Origin: Climacteris rufus
Lineage: Eukaryota > Chordata > Aves > Passeriformes > Climacteridae
Assembly: GCA_013398175.1 (NCBI GenBank)
Contig: VZRZ01008555.1
Coordinates: forward strand, 1,584,331-1,648,330
Length of the DNA: 64,000 nucleotides
Reading direction: 5' to 3'
Positions 1 to 12,155 of this stretch are shown here, in pieces. Numbering within the stretch: the first letter of the stretch is position 1; each line of letters opens with the position of its first letter. The notes under the pieces are model-generated. The model was not told where the DNA came from. It searched no databases and worked only from the letters and a program-made list of their open reading frames with translations. The translations under genes and the position numbers were made by a program.

Positions 1-3000
1 GCAGCTTACAATGTTGTTTGAATATTTTTTGTTTTGTTATTTATTAACAAAATACAGCATGTTATGATGCAAAATAGGAAACTCTTATTTTCTTGTTAGA
101 TAATATTTTACCAATTTCACATCATGAGATTCTGCTTGTCTTGCCAGTTCAACACAAAAGAAAACCAGCAGATGGAAGCAATGAAAAGCAGAATCTTTAC
201 TGCATTCATTGGCAGCTAGTGCAATTTACTGACTTTCCAAAACTGTAATATACATTACTGCATCTTTCATTCCTCCAGCGCTGATAGATGTTGGATGCAG
301 TGTCCTTCATTTCAGGACACTGAGGAAAGAAGCAAAAAACATAAGTGGACAACTGAAAATAGGACATGCTGATTCTATTTCTACAAGTCAAAATCAGAGG
401 TTTCAACTCCAATACTTTATATGTAATTGAACTTAGTATAATTACAAACTACTATGATTGCTACTTGCTCTGATTCTGCACAGGCAAAACCTCCTATGAG
501 AGGAACCAGCTTAATCCTACTAAAGTGAAAGGACTGAAGTTCCTGGCTCACTCTTAAAAATTGATCTGGCATGGCAGGCCCTTTTCTGCTAAATTTTTCC
601 TGTTGTTTGAGACTCACTTTTTTCTTTTAATTAACATGAGACAGACAAATGCAGTGGATAAATATATGAAGACAGATTTGATGCAATTGGTTTTCAAAGA
701 AATCTACTTAGAGATTTATAAAATAGAAACTAAGGAGTTTTTACAATACACATTGAGACTTTAAGCTCTGAGACAGATCATCAGATATAAATCAGGCTAG
801 CGTCAATGGCTACAAAACTGAAGATTTTAATTGTAAATAAAGTGAGACATTAAGAAAGAAGAGAAACAAAAAGTTTACTCTGAAATTTTTAAGGGTGGCA
901 GGCTAGTGGCACAGAAAACAGAGTATTTCAATATTATACTCTATTTTCATTCTCAGTATAATTAAAATCTTCAGTGTGAATGCTCAGTTATGGCATCTAT
1001 ATTTTACTAGTAGCAAGTAAAACTGTTCAGGAGGAGTTTAACAAATGTTTGAAATTTATTTGAAATTCATTACCACATTTCCACCAGCTGGGATATAGCC
1101 ATGTCTGCTTTCAGTCTCACACCAAAAGCATGTTACATTGCTCTGACTTTTATATGGGAAGCTGAATTTATAATAATTTGGAACATATCAAAGATTGGAA
1201 AGTATTCAAGCCACAGTGACAGTGAGACGAGACTACATGCAATGGTTGCATTTAGAGGGGAGTGGGAAAAACTGAGCAAAGGGTTTGTTACGCTCTGGAT
1301 CTCTTCTTTCTAACATGCTCTGGTGTACCTCATTTCCACAAAAGCCTTGTGATCACTCTCCCTAACCACTATCCTTCACCACAGGCTAAAACAAGCTCTA
1401 TATTACAGCCCTGTTTATTTTTAGAAAGATTCAGAGTCCTGTCTATTCTGGTTTCCATTTTCTTTTGCTTTCACACACCAATAAACTTAACCCACTTTCA
1501 ACACACTAAGACAATTTAACCTGCCCCTGCAGGGACTTACTATATTTTAATATAATGTACATTTTTTACTCCTGTTTTCAAAAGGCATATATGTAGTCAA
1601 ATCTTGAGAAAAGTAAACTGAATTTGACTTCTTGTTGTCTAAGACACAGAACAACAGCAAAACGTCAAGCCCTGGAGTTTTTTTCTGAAAACAGATATTA
1701 ATGTCTAATATAATTTTAATTTTTTTTTCAGAATATAAAGGGGACCCTTTTTCAATAGTTTTCTCAAGAGTAACACATCCTGATAATTTTCTTGAAGAAA
1801 GTATTGGTTTTCTTGTTGTTGTTGTAACCAGGTTGCTAACTTTAGGAGAAAAAAAATAAACTTTTTTAAACAGAGCTTACAAAAAACTACTGAAACAGAA
1901 CTGCCCTTTTAGCAAAGCTACAGGATTGTGCATCTATATAGTGTTATGTTTGGAGTGCAAAGACAGTGAAAGTGGGAAAAAATCTGGAACTAGGAGAGAA
2001 CTGTCAACAAGTACTTCACAAAGGAAAAGTGTTCATGGTGTTCCAGACTTGTCTTTTCCAAATACTATTTATCTTTCAATACCTGTGTATTCCCACCAGC
2101 ATTGTGTGGTCTCAGATTAGGCCTTCCCGGACACCTCTCATCAAGGACATTCCAATCCCCTATGTTTCTCATTCCTAGTTTCATCTCACTGTCCCTGTCC
2201 TGTTGGCCCATGACTTTCAATGCTGTAGGACACTCACAGCTGTTTATTCAGCATTGCCCAGTTTGGGAATGAGAAAAATTACCTCTCTCTATATGTTTTT
2301 GTTACACGTTTTTCTCTCCCTGACTCTTTCTTCAAGAGTTCTCTATGAGATGTCTTTAATGTCAAGTAGAAAACTAAAAATCTTCTCATCAAATTAATCA
2401 AATCATTAGTAACTTATATTTGCAAGTAGCTAAAAAGATGTTTCCATAGAGTTTAATTGTAAGAAATATGTGAAAGCTCTAAAAAATCTGTTCCAATTTA
2501 GAACAAAATTTAAAATTTTCCCAGAAAATTGATTTGCAGTTGATTAGTAGTGAGGCAACATAATTTATGGGAAATCTGATTTGTTCTGGGGCAGCTGGCA
2601 AGTATGGTGGGCATGAGAGCTAAAATGTTTCTATCACTCTTAAATCCTGTCCCAGATATTTCTTATAACAGTACCTCAAGAATGTACTGCCTTTCAAATA
2701 TATGTGTTTGGGTTACTTAAAAAAGGAAAGTAAAAGAAAAGAAAAGAAAATCATAGCTCAGCATGTTATGCACCAACAAGAACAAGGAGACATGACCACG
2801 TGGCATATCCCAGAGGTGGCTGTCAGGAGACCTACAACTGAGTTTACAAGCACTGGGCCTATAACAAAACAATGGCAATGTTTTATTTTAATTATGGCTA
2901 TGAATGTGTTTCATTTATTCTTTCAGTGGCTTCAGTCTCATATTGGTCACTAGGGCCATAAAATATGCAGTATGGCTTATAATCCACAGGGCTCTTTGTT

Positions 3001-3718
3001 GTTTTTGGAGTAATCAGAAGGCTGCTCATATAGCGTGTTGTGCAAATAGGCCTGGTAATCTTCCTGCTGCATTACCAGACGTGGTGAGTATTGCTTAAAA
3101 TACATCGTGTTTTCTACTGCTGTGTTACTGTGACACCTCATGCAGACAAGATTGAATTCCAAAGCAAATGCCCCAACAGCAGCAGTACTCACTATGTGCT
3201 CTCTGTCATCTCAGCTGATACATCACTCTACCCCTGGGTGCCAGAGAGCATGGCATGCAGGAAACCATCCAGCCCATTTACTTTAGAGACCTAAGTCAGG
3301 TACAGCAACACTTGAATGTAGTTCCCTCACCTTGGCAGGGCTGTCAAATTGTCTAAATTTTACAGCTTCAGTTCCAAATCCAAAAAACTTATAGTAATAG
3401 TTGTAAAGGCAATTTGATCTGTTCCTGAAGTGGTTATTAAAAATCAGCTCCAGGAAACTGGTTTGTTGGTCTTCTCTTGGGATCCAGCAATTCTCCACTG
3501 GAAGGACTTTCGTCTAGAACTGCTTGTTACTGGTTTTACAGCATGTCCCTAATGTAGATTTCACAATATGGTACTCTGGGGTGTATTTCTGGTTATGAGT
3601 CCTTGGAGCATTTATATATTTTCCTTGCAGAGAAAACAGAAACACTCAAGTGACTCAAGTGAAGCCAAGGCATGTCTTGTACTGGACAAATACCTAACCA
3701 CTGGGCTTTTTGCTTATT
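1..3718. other. AT-rich unique non-coding DNA, no gene recognised
   Basis: Open frames are all under 90 codons, overlap on both strands and resemble no protein family known to me. Low-complexity spots are a short GTT run near 1811-1826 and an AAAAG-type purine run at about 2718-2750. I see no transposon ends or RNA gene. Confidence 0.6.
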
Positions 3719-3768
3719 CACATCATTTAGGCTGGAAAAGACCTCTAAGATGATCAGGTCCAAGTGGC
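3719..3768 (-). mobile_element. CR1 LINE 3'-end fragment
   Basis: The stretch reads GGCTGGAAAAGACCTCTAAG followed by ATGATCAGGTCCAAG. This is the reverse complement of the conserved CR1 3' untranslated end (TTGGACTTGATGATCT...AGGTCTTTTCCAACC in typical bird copies). Only about 50 bp can be recognised. The tail octamer repeats are eroded and nothing upstream in the element survives. It is a 5'-truncated, old and inactive copy. Confidence 0.65.
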
Positions 3769-4771
3769 CTTCTGCTGCTGTTCCTATTTGTGTAACAGTC
3801 ACTATCTTTAATTGACAGCAAGGGTACATTTCATATCAAACAAAGGACTAAGAGTAACTACTGCTCTACAGTAATTAGCTAGGGTTTGTCACACTGAAGA
3901 AACTGAACTTAAATATAACACACATGTTCAAGGGAAAGCTAGCTTCTCAAAAAGTATCAGAAAAACTGCATTTTACCACCACACAAAAAAGGAACCCTTG
4001 TGATCTCATGCTGATCTCCTAAAACAATATGTGAATGTTGATGCTTGTCATGGAGACTGAAACCTGCTCAGACATAGACCTCCTCCTTGAGGTCTCTGTT
4101 GGCTGGCTGCCACAGGGTCTCTCATAATTCCTGAGTGATCAAGAGTCGGAAGCTGATTCTTCAAAACCATGCTTTTATGTGTGCAAGTAATGCAAGAAAA
4201 TTTAGTGCTTTCCATAGCTGTTCTGCATCGCCGATTCTTCCTTGATGTGGGTTTCTGTCCACAGGCCTGTAGAACGGATGGCCTAAGTGCTGGAAAAACA
4301 ATACATGTGCTTATACATGCAAGGAATTTGTTATACATCTTTTTTCTTTAATTTGAGGAAACAATTACTATTGGATATATTGCAAAGGTTGTACTGCTTG
4401 TTGTTGAAGAGACCTATCTAAAGACACAAAGGTCAAGCAAGTCACACCTCAGATTGACAGTTCCATGAAAAAGTTTGTAATCTGCTCAGTGCTTTGTAGT
4501 GATTCAGATTCTGTGTGTCTGCTCCTGTATATTACCATTTTATTTGCTGTACATGAGACTATATAATATATTCAGTAAGGTATGATGCAGAATAATGAAA
4601 CATTTCATTACGAAGCATAAGCCTCTTCATTATATTGTCATGGGAATAGATTTGTCCCATTATAATTGTTTTTATATTTACAAAAAAAATTCTCAAATAT
4701 ATTAAGCTTTAGTACACTAATTAGATTGTACTTTACAGTACCTGTATGTGTGATTTTCTTTCTGTTCACAG
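3769..4771. other. unique non-coding DNA, nothing recognised
   Basis: Two overlapping open frames on opposite strands (about 4048-4351, 96 and 60 codons) match nothing I know and probably occur by chance. No repeats or RNA genes were noticed. Confidence 0.5.
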
Positions 4772-4829
4772 CTGGCAGATGGTGTGGAGCAAATAGTTCT
4801 GCTATTAAGAGCTGAGGAATTTTAAAGAG
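4772..4829 (+). other. candidate spliced exon (58 nt), uncertain
   Basis: The segment is preceded by a pyrimidine-rich tract ending TTTTCTTTCTGTTCACAG, a good 3' splice site. It is followed by AAAGAG|GTGAGC, a good 5' splice site. Read in frame 1 it encodes LADGVEQIVLLLRAEEF and then a stop, 5 bases before the donor. A coding internal exon is therefore unlikely, and a non-coding RNA exon or chance pairing is possible. Splice-like pairs occur by chance in 64 kb, so this is only a lead. Confidence 0.2.
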
Positions 4830-6849
4830 GTGAGCACAATGTATATTGCTCTTTGTTCCCTTTTCATTATGTCTGCAACATTGGCCTGTCTTCTTTCTCT
4901 CACTTAACTTTCTTTAACTTTACCTTTTTTATTTAGCTGCTTTTGCACTTTATGTCCATTCTACTTCTTCCAGTAAGTCAGCAATAACTACCTTAACCAT
5001 TGCATTAATGTTTGTGTGATTGAATACAGTGGAATTCCATTCATATTTGATTTCATTAACTTCACTGGATTGCAGGCACATATAAAGTTAATCATTCTGT
5101 TAAATATTCCTTTGAAAAAGCCTATGGATGCATAAAAAGTCACAAGAGGGCAGACAACATTATTCATTCGATTGTCAGTCTGTTAATACTGTCTGATTGT
5201 ATGCATATTCTCTTTACACAATAAACTTCTTTTCTCAGTAATCAACCATTTAGTATAGAGCAACTGATCCACTAGTAATTTTTTACTCTAGGATACCACA
5301 AAGTAACTTGTACCATAAAAGTAACTCTCAAACTTACATGAAAGGAACAGTCTTGCATAGTCTCAACTTTGAATAAAATATAAGGGATATGGGTTCCAAT
5401 ACATGATTTCCTGTGTGAGAGTGATAATTATCAGATAATTGGAATATACTGCTTTTCCATAAATGAAGCAAAATAATAATGGAATGGATAATATAAGACC
5501 TCTGAAGTTTCATAGATAGTCATTACAAAATGTATAACAATGTAAGTGTGTAATTACAATAGTCCCATTTTTTCCTGACAATTAATTCTAACTTGGAAAT
5601 TATTATTATATTAATAATAGAAATTATGATCCATTATTAATTATTACTGGTAAATATGTTACCCAACAAAATCCCTTACAATTATAAAAAAAACTGATTG
5701 CATGTACAGCATCTCATACTTTGAAAAGCAAGGATAATAAAAGGCAGATTTTACATTTTTAGCCTGCAGAGTTTTGTGTATGTTTTGATTAGACTGTAAT
5801 GAAAGACTACTTCCTGAAGCTGATAAATCTGCCTACTGATGATCATAGTGAAGAAAACCAACATGCTTTTAGTCTACTAACTACTAGTTCCTAAATTCTT
5901 TAAGAACAATCCAAGTGCAAGAAACAGTGTCTAAGACTAGGAGGTTGAAGCCTGTATTTTTCATGGGAAGAGGTTAATTAAATACTCCAATGAATGAGGA
6001 ATGTCAACAAGGCAGGCCAGGGCACCTATTTTATATTCTCAGGCATTTAGTCAATATAGAGGAAAAGACATCTCCAGAAGAGAACTCAAAGGCGTTACCT
6101 CATGTTCCTCTCAGCCAAGGAGAGAGCCCAAGACCTGTGGGGTGAGAACTGCAGCAGGAGAGCTCATGCACTTTAAGCACCTCAGAAATATTGAAGTTTA
6201 TAGTGGAAAGTCCACCTTGAATCAGGTGCCTGCCGTTTCTGAGTATTGTGCCTTCACTGGCAGGAATGAGTGAATGAATGACTCCTATCCATGTGAGCAT
6301 TCATGACAATGGGTGTGTTACTGATGCAATCGTATGTGATTCAATGTATAAACTTTAAATGCAAAAATGTCAGATCCAGCTAGCCACCTTCCCTGAAGAA
6401 CAGACAGAAAACCCCCTACAGTGCAGTCTGCAAATGGCCTGAGATTTGTAAAAGACTGTGGTCATTCACAGGAAAGTCCTCTGTCTCCAGCAGGCACTAA
6501 AATTCCCATTAAGTCCCAGGAAAAATTATACTATTGGCCATTTTAAAGAGGACATTGAAAGGAGGAAGGATGCGTAGAAAAATATCTGTCTGTATTTTTT
6601 CTGGTGAGGTTGAGTAGATGATAATTGTCCAGGGACTTTTCCTTATTTATTTTTCTCTTAACTAGCCATAAATTCTTACACCCAGAAGGAACTCTCAGCC
6701 ATAACCTACCACTGCAAACCTGGCAATGCACTTAAAAGATTTTCAGTGCTTTAAAGGGCAGAAAATAAATTAATTGAGATAGCTGTTTATTTGATTTCTT
6801 TGAATATTTTCTTAATCATTAATGAGTGGATAAAACATTCCCAGTGTTC
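4830..6849. other. AT-rich non-coding DNA with one GC-richer patch
   Basis: The stretch includes an AT-only inverted repeat near 5600-5619. A less AT-rich patch at about 6001-6290 has open frames of 90 (+) and 66 (-) codons without recognisable similarity. No supported gene. Confidence 0.5.
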
Positions 6850-6895
6850 TTTGCTCTACCGCTCTGTGCCTCCCTCAGTTTCAAATTTATAAGAT
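6850..6895 (+). mobile_element. possible MIR-like SINE core relic
   Basis: The bases GCTCTGTGCCTCCCTCAGTT followed by TCAAATTTATAAG resemble the CTCTGTGCCTCAGTTTCCCCATCTGTAA-type core of MIR/CORE SINEs, with an insertion. The match is short and no flanking tRNA-like or tail part is visible, so confidence is low. Confidence 0.25.
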
Positions 6896-8479
6896 TCTGT
6901 CATAAGCTTAGCACTTTCCTACCAAAAAATGAAATCTTTTTTTTCAAATGTTCCAAATAAATTAATAGAACGTTTCTAGGTAGCAGGAAATACAATAGGA
7001 AGACTAAAAGTAAAAGGGATCTAGAATAATTCTTATTTTAGCAACAAAAAGTGTTACTCTACTAAATTACAAAATCAACCTCCGTTCAAAATATCCTGAA
7101 TAACAGCATAAGCAACAATAAACATTTTCTGTAGAGAACTCTGATTAGAGTACATATTATTCCTTCTGTTGATTAATTGAACAGGCATTTTGATTACCTT
7201 TAATTGTGCACATGGTACTGTGCAGTGACACACCAATGCACATAGAGGACTTTTAAATTTAATATAAACAATTATATCTTAAATCACACAAAGCATTGAA
7301 ACATTCACCTTTTCTTCTTAACTCAGTAAACAGTGTTTCCCTTCATAAGTTTTGAGAATTGTGGTTCTGGCTGAGTTTATGGAAGCACCCTCCCGAAATG
7401 ACTTTCAAGGTTTCTGATTGCATTGCAAGATGGGTTCCTCAGGGCTCTATCTGTACATTCTGACTTCGCTACAGAACAACATTTTTCCTTAAAAATTGTA
7501 CACTGCTTATCTTCTTCAAGGGGCTTTACAGTCAAGAATGGGTAGCAATACTAAAAATAATTGTAATGAAGAGCATCTTGTGGGTCTGTTTTGGAACTTT
7601 CAGTTTTACAGGCATTTGAAATCAGATCAGTCCTTTACTTGGAAAAGTGAGAAAGCATTTAAACTTAAGGGATATTTTACAATGAACCAGGATGAGTTTA
7701 TATCTATTGGTTATTTTTATTATTTCTATATGTGATCAACCAGCATAAAAACATGTACTGAGTTTAAAATGTGCAAGCAGATTCGGCTTTGAAAACTATA
7801 TTTTAGTTTTGTCATATTAGGGCATTATTTGCACACTGTTACAAATATTCTAGTTTCTACTATAATGCTGCACAAAGTAAAAATACATTTCTCATCTAGA
7901 CCACAAAGGTATTTTACAAATATGTATTTGTCTAAATGAAATAAAAAAACTGAAGACTGAGAGAGAGGGATGAAGAACAAAAATATTTGCAGCATGGGAA
8001 AGATAAGGAAGTTTAAGGCCTCAAGTAAACTGAAAAGTGCTTTTGTTAAACTCTGGAAGTAAATCAGTAGTATTCTGCAGCTTTCTGAAAGCTCTTCCAG
8101 CACACATGTAAAGAGAGTTGTCTCTAGTACCTTTAAACTCAAGGAAAGAAAACCTCTAATATATTGCAAGTAACAGAAAGAAATGTTAATTCGCAATGAA
8201 TAAGTAATTTTTTTTTTAAAAAGCTTTTACTCTGTCTTAAGCAGAAGTGGAACAAAGAAAAAAGTTCCCTTTTACAAAGTAAGTCAGCTTTTTTTAACAA
8301 GATGCAAAAAGAGATAAAGGAATACAGCATAGCATTCACAGCTAACAAGAAGTATAATTTTAAAAGACCCATAAATGAGCAGACACATAGCACATTGCTA
8401 AAATTAGCCCAGTCAGACCAACTTGGTGTCCATTTCTGGACCTGATAAAGAAATTTGTCCATATCTAGTGAGAAGCAGT
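6896..8479. other. AT-rich unique non-coding DNA, nothing recognised
   Basis: There is a 79-codon + frame at 7496-7735. A 123-codon - frame at 7825-8196 is rich in F, L and S, as expected from AT-rich antisense reading. Neither resembles a known protein. The left edge of the CR1 piece that follows may begin somewhat earlier than marked. Confidence 0.5.
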
Positions 8480-8735
8480 GCAAAAAGCAAGAGGCAGAAG
8501 CACACAGAGCATAGGAGGAATTCAGTGACATTGCCTGCACTTGTAGGGAGGTATCAGGAATGCCAAAGTTCAGCTGGACTTGAGACTTCATAGGTACACC
8601 AAAGAAGAGTCTGTAAAAGACTGAACAAGGAATATGTTGAACTGTTGCTGAATGAGAATGATGATTTAGTGCCAAGGGAAACAAATAAGGCCAAGGAATT
8701 CAGTGTCACCTTTCCCTCAGTCTTCTTCCACTATT
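8480..8735 (+). mobile_element. CR1 LINE ORF2 fragment, degraded
   Basis: The run from GCAAGAGGCAGAAGCACACA through TAGGGAGGTATCAGGAATGC, CAAAGTTCAGCTGGACTTGA, TGAACTGTTGCTGAATGAGA and CCTTTCCCTCAGTCTTC follows the order of the CR1 ORF2 stretch between endonuclease and reverse transcriptase. In bird CR1 that stretch encodes the 'AKLQLE...PLLNE...NAFFASVF' type sequence. Compared with typical copies, roughly 40 bp after the AGCTGGACTTGAGACTT part appears deleted, and the frame is broken. An open frame on the opposite strand (8139-8684, 181 codons) is the antisense shadow of this relic and not a gene. It is inactive. Confidence 0.72.
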
Positions 8736-8974
8736 GAAGAGTTCAGTCGAGTTTTTCATGTCCATGGGAACCAAGTTTATATTTGTATTTTCATGAATAA
8801 AATTACAGTTTAGAATTTCTTGCGATGATAGAAAACTCTTTCCCAAAGTGTTAACACCCCCTGCACCCAAATAATCACATTTTCTGAAGTACTTCACTAT
8901 AATTCTTTTACTCCAAATTTCTGTTTGAATAGCTATTTGCATTTGTGATGCACACAGTTAAAAGCTGCTTGGCA

Positions 8975-9070
8975 AACTCAATAAGGAGACTTGAGTTCCC
9001 TATCAGTTCCTTGTCTCTGCCACAGGAAATTAGTGAGTTTGTCTTCATATTTTTGATGGGCAAAATCATT
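8975..9070 (+). mobile_element. possible MIR-like SINE relic
   Basis: GGAGACTTGAGTTCCC, then TGTCTCTGCCACAGGAAATT and later TTTTTGATGGGCAAAAT, occur in the order seen in MIR-type SINEs (gacttgggttc / ctctgccac / ctgtaaaatggg). The spacing is shortened and the similarity is modest, so the call is tentative. Confidence 0.3.
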
Positions 9071-9149
9071 CATATCTGAAGCTGTCAGCTATCAACTAGG
9101 GATGTCAGAACAAGAGGTCATCAGCACACCCAGGGCTGATTTTGACAGC

Positions 9150-9440
9150 GCCTTATCCCAGGAGCAGATGAAGAGCCCCAGTGAGGAATCCACAGGGCTC
9201 ATGGAATTGAGTGAGGAAGCACTTTACCAGTGGATGGGCATTTCATTAACACCTCTATTTGAAGGGCAAAATGACATCCTGGCTACAGTATGTTGAGGTC
9301 TTGACCCTCCTCAAGAAACCATCTAATTACTATCCTCTGTCAAACCTCCTTTTTCGGAGAACATGATTAAGGAGGCAGTTGCTAAGCAACTTCAGGAGCA
9401 CCTGGACAAAGTGGGATTTTTAGTCTTCTTCCAGTCTTCG
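9150..9440 (+). mobile_element. reverse-transcriptase relic of an old LINE, probably L2-like
   Basis: Conceptual reading of 9282-9357 gives LTLLKKPSNYYPLSNLLF. After a frame change, 9363 onward gives IKEAVAKQLQEHLDKVGF and then a decayed FFQSS...FQTSF. This matches the order 'TPLLKKPS...NYRPISNLPF...LEKAVAKQLQ.HLD...FQSGFR' at the start of the reverse-transcriptase domain of L2-type LINEs. It differs from the CR1 version (FKKGKKEDPGNYRPVSLTS). At least one frameshift and several substitutions are present, and the catalytic YADD part is missing. The 64-codon open frame at 9102-9296 lies just upstream and could be part of the same element. Inactive. Confidence 0.5.
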
Positions 9441-12089
9441 AGTAATCATTTCCAGACAAGTTTTTGTAACAGTCTTAGCTTCATATTTCCTAATACTGCT
9501 CTTGGGACACTAATGAAATATTCTTTTATATCAGCTCTGTTAATGTTTTTCACATATATTTCAGTTATTGATGATTCAGGTCATCTTACGTTGAGTAACA
9601 GAAGGATCATGTTATTACCAGAATTTTATAAAGAACATATGCATGTAAAATCAAATGCTTTTTACTTATATTCATGAGAAGCAAAGCTCACCTTGAAGAA
9701 CAGATAATGATTTTATTCATATTCATCTCCATGTTCTTCCCTAAATCCCAGATATCAAATATGCAAATCCCCTAGCTTCAGTCAAAGAAAAAGAAAAACT
9801 GAAATTGTATCACCATCAGGACTTCAAATAATGAAGCCATGAATAAAAAGATCTGTGATAAATGAGTTTCTAATAACAACAGGGTTTCTAATAACAGCAG
9901 GAATCAGATTATGAGAACATAAAGGGGAAGTTTCATGTAAGAATATTTTGAAAGACTGCAACCTTGATGTTTCTTTATTGCTTAAAATGAGGAATGATGC
10001 AGACTGTAGCAGTCAGAAGTTCTTCTGTGGACCTGCCAAGCCTCCTGTTTTCACAGATCCTGTGGCTCAACTGTGAAATTGTGGCTAAAAAATTAATCAA
10101 GTGCCACAAAAATCAATCAAACAAATAATCTGGTAAAGAATCTTTCTCAGAAAATCTGCCCAAGTTTGATAATATGAAATATCTAGGTTTGTTTAAATAA
10201 CTTGTTTGTACAGATATTCTACCTGATGTGAAAGAATTAGTCTTTTTTCATTATATAATTAACTGAACAAAAGATATAAAAAGCTTTTTGTTGCAAAAGG
10301 ATGATGTTTCTCAAAAATTATTCTTTTTGGGTCCAGCAAGACAGAAGGAAGAATTGTCAATCTACTGTTGCTGTAAGCACCAAGAAAGTCCTTTTCCTAA
10401 ATTCAGACAAGTTGTCTGTGAGTAGCAGTTACAGTGAACTAAGAAAGGGTTAATAAAAGTAGTGCCAGTGTGTAATTTCAGCTCTATTGCCTTCCTGTAT
10501 TGACTTTCTCTGTTATCAAGTTTCTATTACATAACCAGATTTATGCCACAGCTCCAAGCATCACAAGCATAAATCAATGAGTGGGAGCAGCCGGCAGAGT
10601 CAGACAGGAAAATTGTTTTTAAGTCCCACAGACATTTGGTTCTAAGACTGAAACTCTAGCAATGCTTGTGAACTTGTGACCGTGGAAAGTGGTGTTGGCG
10701 GGGGAGCTCAGCTCTTTCCCTGAGGCTTGCCAAGTTCTCCACTGCTTAAGCTGCTGATGAAGTTGCAACGAACACACAGGAGGACAGAGAAGAGCAGAGA
10801 GAAAGAGAAGGCAGCCAAAGCACAAAAGCACCATGGAACAACTCTTTCTTCTATCAGTTTCCATCGTGGAGGGTGAAGTATGTGAACATTCATTATCACT
10901 TGAATAACCTGGCAAAGGGATCTTTTTGACTGTTTTCAGCCCTTTTTTCCAATGGATTAGATATTGAGAAGGAAACAAGCTGCGGAAAACCAGTTTCTTC
11001 TTTCTTGTTGAACATGGAATATAAGGCTATTCAGATAGTTTCTTCAATACCAAGACTAGGAACAGTACAGTCTTCTTTCTGCTTGGCTGTCTCTTTGGCT
11101 TCAGAGGAGTTTGTTGCGGGCTACGGGACACCTGAAAAATATTCAGTGTTTTCTGAGAGAAGTGTAACAGTGAAGAAGAGTTATATGTTTTTCTCAATTA
11201 AATGTGCAATTCCTTTATGTTTTTGTTAATGGTAGAGCAATACTCACTTCTGATTATCAAACCTTCTGTAATTTTCAGAATAACCCACAGCTAAGAGGGT
11301 GTTAGGCAGATTGATGGTCCTTCTATTTCGAAATGCTGAAGACCATTCAGCATTCATGTCTTTCTCTCAGGAGAGGTACCCTGTTCAGCATGTTCCACTG
11401 ACCTGGAACAACAGCTGTAGCAATACAAGGATCCACTAGAATGCAGCATGGCTGCATGTTGACACACAAATAGGGATTTCTGCTGCAAAGGTATCAGAAC
11501 AGCCCAGGGTACAAGCACATATCTGGGTCTTTTCCAACTGTGGACTCTAGCATCAGCCCTTAGAAGGACTTAGAATGTAAGCCCTTAGAAGGACTCTTCA
11601 CAGTCTTGGAAGGAGTGCGAGTGAGAGAATTATACTAGTACAAAGGTATTTTAACAGACTTTACAAAAGAGAAAAATATTTGCTTTGGGCCTTTGCAACA
11701 CCCTCTGTCCTTAGGTTTTGAGCTCCTTCTGATATTGTACATGACAAATTTCGAGACGTTATATCTCTTATCCACCCTTATCATGAGGGTACTTTCTGTC
11801 TGTCTGTGAATTAATTCCAATTTGACAGCAGAGATTTCTTGGGGAAAAAGAAACACTGCTTTGGGGAGGTTTCTTTGCCCAGTCAGTTCAGTTGTGTAAT
11901 TTGAAATTAACCCAGGTACTCTCCTGGGGCTTCTGGCAGTCCCCAAACATACCTGTGACATGGAGGGTTTTGTTTGCATTTTGCAGAGAAGAGCCGGGAT
12001 ATTTTCCACAAGCAGGCAATGGTCTACTCTATATCTACAACTAACCCTAATGGTAGTTGATTATTGAAGGGAAGGAGGCAAGAAACAAA
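9441..12089. other. non-coding DNA with two small duplications
   Basis: No gene is supported. A 16-bp sequence, AGCCCTTAGAAGGACT, occurs at 11555-11570 and again at 11580-11595. A - strand open frame at 10619-10978 (119 codons) contains a hydrophobic stretch VLLCFGCLLFLSALLC but matches no family I recognise. Confidence 0.5.
9866..9901. repeat. tandem duplication, 18 bp x 2
   Basis: GTTTCTAATAACAACAGG at 9866-9883 is followed directly by GTTTCTAATAACAGCAGG at 9884-9901 (17 of 18 identical). It is a simple slippage-type duplication. Confidence 0.9.
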
Positions 12090-12128
12090 ACTTGTGGAGT
12101 TGTGGAGTTAGAACTTGTGGAGTTAGAA
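12090..12128. repeat. short tandem repeat, GTTGTGGAGTTAGAA-like units
   Basis: ACTTGTGGAGTTGTGGAGTT is followed by AGAACTTGTGGAGTTAGAA, giving two to three imperfect copies of a TTGTGGAGTTAGAAC-type unit. It lies 28 bases before the long hairpin at 12156-12239. Confidence 0.8.
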
Positions 12129-12155
12129 ACAATTCCCTTAAAAGAGAATATCTCT

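Noticed and set aside
8139..8684. 181-codon open frame on -
   Set aside because: It runs antisense through a CR1 ORF2 relic. F/L/S/C-rich composition is typical of a shadow frame.
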